From contig WRFF01000063.1 of assembly GCA_009778945.1 (NCBI GenBank), positions 1 to 9,153 on the forward strand: a DNA stretch of 9,153 nucleotides, written 5' to 3'. The position numbers were made by a program, and so were the translations under genes. The notes under the pieces are model-generated. The model did no database searches. It worked only from the letters and a program-made list of their open reading frames with translations, and was not told the DNA's origin. Shown one piece after another: positions 5,994-9,153 of the stretch (the first letter of the stretch is position 1; every line of letters starts with the position of its first letter). The DNA comes from Clostridiales bacterium. GTDB taxonomy: Bacteria; Bacillota; Clostridia; Peptostreptococcales; Anaerovoracaceae.

Positions 5994-6641
5994 ATGAATA
6001 CAAATACGACTTCCAATCACACGCCCATTGTCACCTACGCGTCCGCCGCGGTCCTCGCGGGCGGAAAGAGCAGCCGGATGGGTACCGACAAAGCCCTGCT
6101 TACGCTTTACGACAATACGCTGGCCGGCATCGCAATCGAAAAATTCAAAAACGACGCGCGTTTTTCGGAGGTTCTGCTCTCGGCGAACGACGAAGCGCGT
6201 TACGCGTTCCTCGAAGTCCCGGTCATCCCCGACAGGATCAGGGACCAAGGGCCGCTGCAGGGGCTCATCGCCTGCCTCGCCGCTGCGCGGCGGGAATATA
6301 CTTGCTTCCTGCCGTGCGACGCGCCGCTGATTCCGGAAGGCCTTCCGGGTTATCTCCTGGATGCGGCGTTTCTGGCGGACGCCGATGCGGCCGTTCCCGT
6401 CCGGGAAGGCGGGGAAGAGCCGCTGACCGCCTGCTACCGCAAGACCATGCTGCCCGTCTTTGAGCGCCTCGCTGAAAGCGGAAAGCGAAAAGTAAGCCTC
6501 GCCTTCGCGGACCCGTCCGTCCGTATCCTGCGCGTCGACTTATCCCTTCCGGAACCGGCGGGGCTTTTCGGCAATCCCGCTTCTTATCTGGTCAACGCAA
6601 ACGACCCGGAGACCTTCCGCGCCCTGGGAAACGGGGACTGA
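5994..6641 (+). CDS. mobA: Molybdenum cofactor guanylyltransferase (MobA-like)
   Basis: A 215-residue nucleotidyltransferase of the MobA family, which attaches GMP from GTP to molybdopterin to make the guanine dinucleotide cofactor. The signature LAGGKSSRMGTDKA (21-34) gives the nucleotide-binding loop, R28 and K33. GPLQGL (86-91), the Mg-binding PCDAP (107-111, D109), EEPLTACY (141-148) and the NANDPET segment (201-207) follow in the family order, and the length fits. The start is taken at the ATG at 5994-5996. No Shine-Dalgarno sequence precedes it, but an extended -10 box ends 8 bases before it. A farther in-frame ATG at 5880 lies inside the permease start and is rejected. It is the only plus-strand gene here and is divergent from the permease. 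A cytidylyl-transferring relative (MocA-like) is the main alternative. No molybdoenzyme is present in the window. Confidence 0.87.
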   Translation: MNTNTTSNHTPIVTYASAAVLAGGKSSRMGTDKALLTLYDNTLAGIAIEKFKNDARFSEVLLSANDEARYAFLEVPVIPDRIRDQGPLQGLIACLAAARREYTCFLPCDAPLIPEGLPGYLLDAAFLADADAAVPVREGGEEPLTACYRKTMLPVFERLAESGKRKVSLAFADPSVRILRVDLSLPEPAGLFGNPASYLVNANDPETFRALGNGD

Positions 6642-6655
6642 CCCGGCGCTTCCCC

Positions 6656-6678
6656 AAAAAACGCGCCCTGCCTACGCG
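6656..6678 (-). terminator. Weak terminator candidate after the CoA transferase operon
   Basis: On the minus strand CGCG (6675-6678) can pair with CGCG (6662-6665) around a 9-base loop holding the atoA stop codon, followed at once by TTTTTT. The stem is only 4 bp, so it is marginal. It lies between the convergent mobA and CoA transferase genes, where a terminator is expected. Confidence 0.3.
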
Positions 6679-7388
6679 GGGACCGGCATCTCCTTCAGAT
6701 CAGGCGGGATAATCAGTTCCGCCTCCGTCGCGGCGATGACGTCCTCCGCCGTATAATCCGGATGTACTTCCGTCAGCACGAGGCCCTCGGGACGGACTTC
6801 GATAACCGCCATTTCCGTGATGATGAGATTGACGACGCCGACCGCCGTAAGCGGCAGCGTACATTCGGGAAGGATCTTTTTATCGATGCGTTTCACCTCG
6901 CCTGTCGCCTTATCTTTGACGACCTGCGTATGCAGCATTCCGACAATCACCTTCTTTGCGCCGACGACGAGATCCATCGCGCCGCCCATGCCTGCGACCA
7001 TCTTGCCCGGAACGACCCAGTTCGCAATATTGCCGTGGGCGTCCACCTCCATGGCGCCGAGCACCGTCGCATCCACATGGCCGCCGCGGATGAAACCAAA
7101 CGAAGTCGCCGAATCGAAGCAGCAGCCCATAGGCAGGATTGTGACAAGCCCGCCGCCCGCGTTCGTATAATCGACGTCTTCCTTGCCTTTCTCCGGCGCG
7201 GGGCCCAGCCCCATCATGCCGTTCTCGGACTGAAGCACGATCTCCACGCCTTCCGGCAGGTGATTGCCCACAAGCACCGGAAGCCCGATACCGAGATTTA
7301 CGACGTCCCCGTCTTTCATTTCGAGCGCGGCGCGTGTCGCAATGATGGTCTTCGGATCGCGCGTGTCTTTCTTTATGCTATCGGCCAT
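6672..7388 (-). CDS. atoA: Acetoacetate-type CoA transferase, beta subunit
   Basis: This is the catalytic beta subunit (238 residues) of a family I CoA transferase, which forms a covalent enzyme-CoA thioester on a glutamate. The site motif LQSENGMMG (52-60) has the catalytic E55. NLGIGLP (31-37) and the GAMEVDAHGNIANW block are also typical, and the length fits AtoA, ScoB and CtfB proteins. The ATG at 7386-7388 overlaps the end of the alpha subunit gene by 16 bases, and GGGAGGTGA with a 6-base spacer lies inside that gene, which fits coupled synthesis of equal subunit amounts. Next to kce, the likely reaction is butyryl-CoA plus acetoacetate to butyrate plus acetoacetyl-CoA. A succinyl-CoA:3-ketoacid activity cannot be ruled out from sequence. 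The gene is the last of the minus-strand cluster. Confidence 0.92.
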   Translation of the reverse strand: MADSIKKDTRDPKTIIATRAALEMKDGDVVNLGIGLPVLVGNHLPEGVEIVLQSENGMMGLGPAPEKGKEDVDYTNAGGGLVTILPMGCCFDSATSFGFIRGGHVDATVLGAMEVDAHGNIANWVVPGKMVAGMGGAMDLVVGAKKVIVGMLHTQVVKDKATGEVKRIDKKILPECTLPLTAVGVVNLIITEMAVIEVRPEGLVLTEVHPDYTAEDVIAATEAELIIPPDLKEMPVPA

Positions 7389-8056
7389 AGATATTCACCT
7401 CCCGCGATGCAGTCCACAAGAATGCCCGAAATCTCGATCTTATTCGGGTCGAGCGTGCCGGTTTCCACGATTTCCACGGCGCCGCAGAGAACCGTCTTGG
7501 CCGCCGAGGCCATGACCGGGTTGAAATTGATGGTCGTGCCGTGAAATTCGACATTCCCGAAAACGTCCACCCGGTTTGCGCGCACGAGCGCAAAATCCGC
7601 GGGAAGCGGTTCTTCCAGCAGGTAGTCCCTGCCGTGCATATTGATGACCTGTTTCCCTTCCGCGACGATCGTCCCGACGCCGGTCGGCGTGAGAACGCCG
7701 CCAAGCCCGTAGCCGGCCGCCCGAATGCGCTCCGCAAGCGTGCCCTGCGGCGCGAGGATGCATTCAAGTTTGTCTTCTTCCACATCGGTCCCCATGCGCG
7801 CGGCGACTTCGGGGTTGAGCCCCACATGGGACGCGATCAACGTTTTCACGAGCCCCGCGTGGATGAGTTTGCCGATGCCGCGGTTGGGATAGCCGGCGTC
7901 GTTTCCGATGACGGTCAGGTTTTTCGGCCCTTTTTTAACAAGCGCGTCAATCAGGTTCTCGGGGGAGCCGCAAGCCATAAAGCCGCCGATCATGATGGAC
8001 GCGCCATCCCCGATCTGCGACACAGCCTCTTCGGCGGTCATGATTTTGTTTCTCAA
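7373..8056 (-). CDS. atoD: Acetoacetate-type CoA transferase, alpha subunit
   Basis: The alpha subunit (227 residues) of the same family I CoA transferase. DGASIMIGGFMACGSP (17-32) matches the alpha-chain signature with GGF and GxP. SHVGLNPE, the GVGT segment and EGKQVINMHGRDYLLEEPL follow in the family order. The start is a TTG at 8054-8056: AGGAGG lies 8 bases before it, while the in-frame ATG at 8039-8041 is 23 bases away from that site, which is too far. The extra residues MRNKI also match the usual length of the N-terminus. It follows the nitroreductase stop by 43 bases and overlaps the beta subunit gene by 16 bases. Butyryl-CoA:acetoacetate activity is inferred from the kce neighbour. 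Confidence 0.92.
   Translation of the reverse strand: MRNKIMTAEEAVSQIGDGASIMIGGFMACGSPENLIDALVKKGPKNLTVIGNDAGYPNRGIGKLIHAGLVKTLIASHVGLNPEVAARMGTDVEEDKLECILAPQGTLAERIRAAGYGLGGVLTPTGVGTIVAEGKQVINMHGRDYLLEEPLPADFALVRANRVDVFGNVEFHGTTINFNPVMASAAKTVLCGAVEIVETGTLDPNKIEISGILVDCIAGGEYLWPIA
7395..7403 (-). promoter_or_regulatory. Ribosome binding site of atoA inside atoD
   Basis: GGGAGGTGA on the minus strand, 6 bases before the atoA ATG, lies within the last codons of atoD. It is a strong match to the 16S rRNA tail and supports translational coupling of the two subunits. Confidence 0.85.
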
Positions 8057-8064
8057 AATTTCTT

Positions 8065-8070
8065 CCTCCT
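8065..8070 (-). promoter_or_regulatory. Ribosome binding site that sets the TTG start of atoD
   Basis: AGGAGG on the minus strand has an 8-base spacer to the TTG at 8054-8056 and a 23-base spacer to the next ATG. It decides in favour of TTG initiation. Confidence 0.8.
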
Positions 8071-8099
8071 GCTTCTGTTTTGTGTTTTGCCCCGGCTGT

Positions 8100-8615
8100 T
8101 TAAACTTTCAGGACATAGCCCTCGCGGCGCGGCGCGGGCTCGGGAGGCTCGCCGTCGATATAGCCGAGCGCGAGCGCGCCGATCCCTTCGAATTTGTCCG
8201 GAACGCCCCATTTGGCAAGCAGCGCCTTGCCCTCGGGCGACGCAAATATCTGGCGCTCCCGATGGACCCAGCAGGAACCGAGCCCCGCCTCGTGCGCGGC
8301 GAGCATCATATAGGTCAGCACGCAGACGCCGTCTTCGACATAGGTATTCCCGTCGTTCGGCGCAAGGACGACCACGATGACAGGCGCGCCGTAATACGGA
8401 TCGGTCTCCCTGCCCATAACCTCTGCGTTCATTCTGCGGAGCTGGTCCTGCGTCGCCGGATCGCGCACCACAACGATCTGCGGCAATTGTTTGCCCTGCC
8501 CCGTCGGCGCATAGACAGCAGCGTCCATAATTTTGTCGATTACCGCGTCCTCGACGGGTTTGCCCGAGAAATAGCGGATACTTCTACGCGTCTTTAAATT
8601 TTCAAGCGCATCCAT
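8100..8615 (-). CDS. Nitroreductase family FMN protein
   Basis: A 171-residue flavoprotein of the nitroreductase fold, normally an FMN-binding homodimer using NAD(P)H. RRSIRYF (10-16) gives the phosphate-contact arginines, APTGQGKQ (36-43) the second FMN loop, GLGSCWV (111-117) the isoalloxazine-side segment and GALALGY (146-152) the last core strand. It is on the short side, lacking large insertions. The ATG at 8613-8615 has AAGGAGA upstream. It sits between kce and the CoA transferase genes on the same strand, so it is likely expressed with lysine or acetoacetate metabolism. Its substrate is unknown. Family members include quinone, nitro and enone reductases, so a reductase of a pathway intermediate or a redox balancing role is possible but not shown. 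Confidence 0.9.
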   Translation of the reverse strand: MDALENLKTRRSIRYFSGKPVEDAVIDKIMDAAVYAPTGQGKQLPQIVVVRDPATQDQLRRMNAEVMGRETDPYYGAPVIVVVLAPNDGNTYVEDGVCVLTYMMLAAHEAGLGSCWVHRERQIFASPEGKALLAKWGVPDKFEGIGALALGYIDGEPPEPAPRREGYVLKV

Positions 8616-8647
8616 GGCAATTCTCCTTCGTGAAATCTACTGCTCAG

Positions 8648-8680
8648 CGCGAACCCCTCGGCAAAAGCCGGGGGTTCGCG
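8648..8680 (-). terminator. Strong stem-loop between kce and the nitroreductase gene, no T-run
   Basis: A 14-bp GC-rich stem with a single bulged base and a 4-base TTTT loop (minus strand) lies 17 bases after the kce stop. It has terminator strength, but neither strand has a T-run after it. It may reduce read-through or protect the kce message 3' end rather than fully stop transcription. Confidence 0.55.
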
Positions 8681-8697
8681 TATTCCGTTTGAATCGG

Positions 8698-9153
8698 TTA
8701 TTTCAGGCTGAGAATCTGCCGCGCCTCGTCCGGCGTCGCTACTTCAGCGCCAAACTCTTCGATGACGCGTTTCGCGCGCGCGACGAAGACCATATTGTTT
8801 TCCGCGATCACGCCCTTCGTGTACTGCACATTGTCTTCCATACCGACGCGGACGTTTCCGCCCATCGCGATTGCTGCGTAGAGGGTTTCCATCGCCCCGT
8901 GGCCGACGCCGAACGTGCTCCAAGTGCAGCCCGGTACGAGTTCGTTCATATAGTCACGCATAAAGACAAGGTTCTTCGTGGTAGCCGCGATACCGCCGGC
9001 ACAACCCATGCAGAACTGGAAATGCAACGGTGTTTTCAACACGCCCTTCTTCACGTAATACGCGGCGTTGGAAATCATACCGGGGTCGAAAGCTTCGATC
9101 TCGGGCTTCACATTCACTTCCTGCATAAGGCCGCCCAGCTTCTCAAGGAACGG
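8698..9153 (-). CDS. kce: 3-keto-5-aminohexanoate cleavage enzyme (partial, N-terminus outside the window)
   Basis: The last 151 residues of a BKACE family (DUF849) enzyme. The lysine-pathway member condenses 3-keto-5-aminohexanoate with acetyl-CoA to give 3-aminobutyryl-CoA and acetoacetate. Visible blocks, numbered from the first visible residue, are KPEIEAFD (16-23), MISNAAYYVKKG (26-37), HFQFCMGCAGGIAAT (44-58), GHGAMETLYAAIAMGGN (84-100) and VRVGMEDN (101-108). The Glu of GMEDN (E106) corresponds to the zinc-ligand glutamate in Kce. The C-terminus VATPDEARQIL is typical. The zinc-binding His pair of the N-terminal part lies beyond base 9153, about 120 residues away. BKACE enzymes have varied substrates, so the lysine assignment rests mainly on the linked CoA transferase genes. 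An internal Met at 9124-9126 is not the start, because the frame stays open and homologous upstream. Confidence 0.9.
   Translation of the reverse strand, partial: PFLEKLGGLMQEVNVKPEIEAFDPGMISNAAYYVKKGVLKTPLHFQFCMGCAGGIAATTKNLVFMRDYMNELVPGCTWSTFGVGHGAMETLYAAIAMGGNVRVGMEDNVQYTKGVIAENNMVFVARAKRVIEEFGAEVATPDEARQILSLK

Overview
The window is about 9.2 kb of mostly GC-rich bacterial DNA with dense genes. All but one of the genes lie on the minus strand. The likely source is an anaerobic, amino-acid-fermenting Firmicute of the Clostridia type, perhaps a gut or digester organism. The reasons are strong AGGAGG-type ribosome binding sites, a bacterial class A RNase P RNA, a MepA-like MATE pump, and a gene set that fits lysine fermentation to butyrate. 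This placement is an inference; there is no rRNA gene or species marker.

Region 1 (1-1828) has the 5' part of an exonuclease III gene (cut by the window start) and an AT-richer gene for an Orc/Cdc6-like P-loop ATPase with a C-terminal winged helix. Upstream of the ATPase is a very AT-rich leader with six TTTCAA units at an exact 10-bp period. This is the most unusual structure in the window and the segment most likely to be acquired. Region 2 (1829-3720) has a MATE transporter lying only 20 nt after the 3' end of rnpB, which has its own extended -10 promoter. Region 3 (3790-5905) is a two-gene operon, an NCS2 nucleobase-type permease followed by a short-chain dehydrogenase. Region 4 (5906-6641) is the only plus-strand gene, mobA, which is divergent from the permease and predicted to be leaderless. 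Region 5 (6672-9153) is a minus-strand cluster: kce (3-keto-5-aminohexanoate cleavage enzyme, N-terminus outside the window), a small nitroreductase-family flavoprotein, and the two subunits of an acetoacetate-type CoA transferase.

Kce releases acetoacetate from a lysine-derived keto acid and acetyl-CoA. An AtoDA-type CoA transferase can then use that acetoacetate to take CoA from butyryl-CoA and release butyrate, so region 5 reads as the end of the lysine-to-butyrate pathway, with a flavoprotein of unknown role inside it. The permease and MobA point to purine uptake and molybdoenzyme maturation, but no molybdoenzyme is present in the window. No CRISPR array, insertion sequence or tRNA gene was seen.
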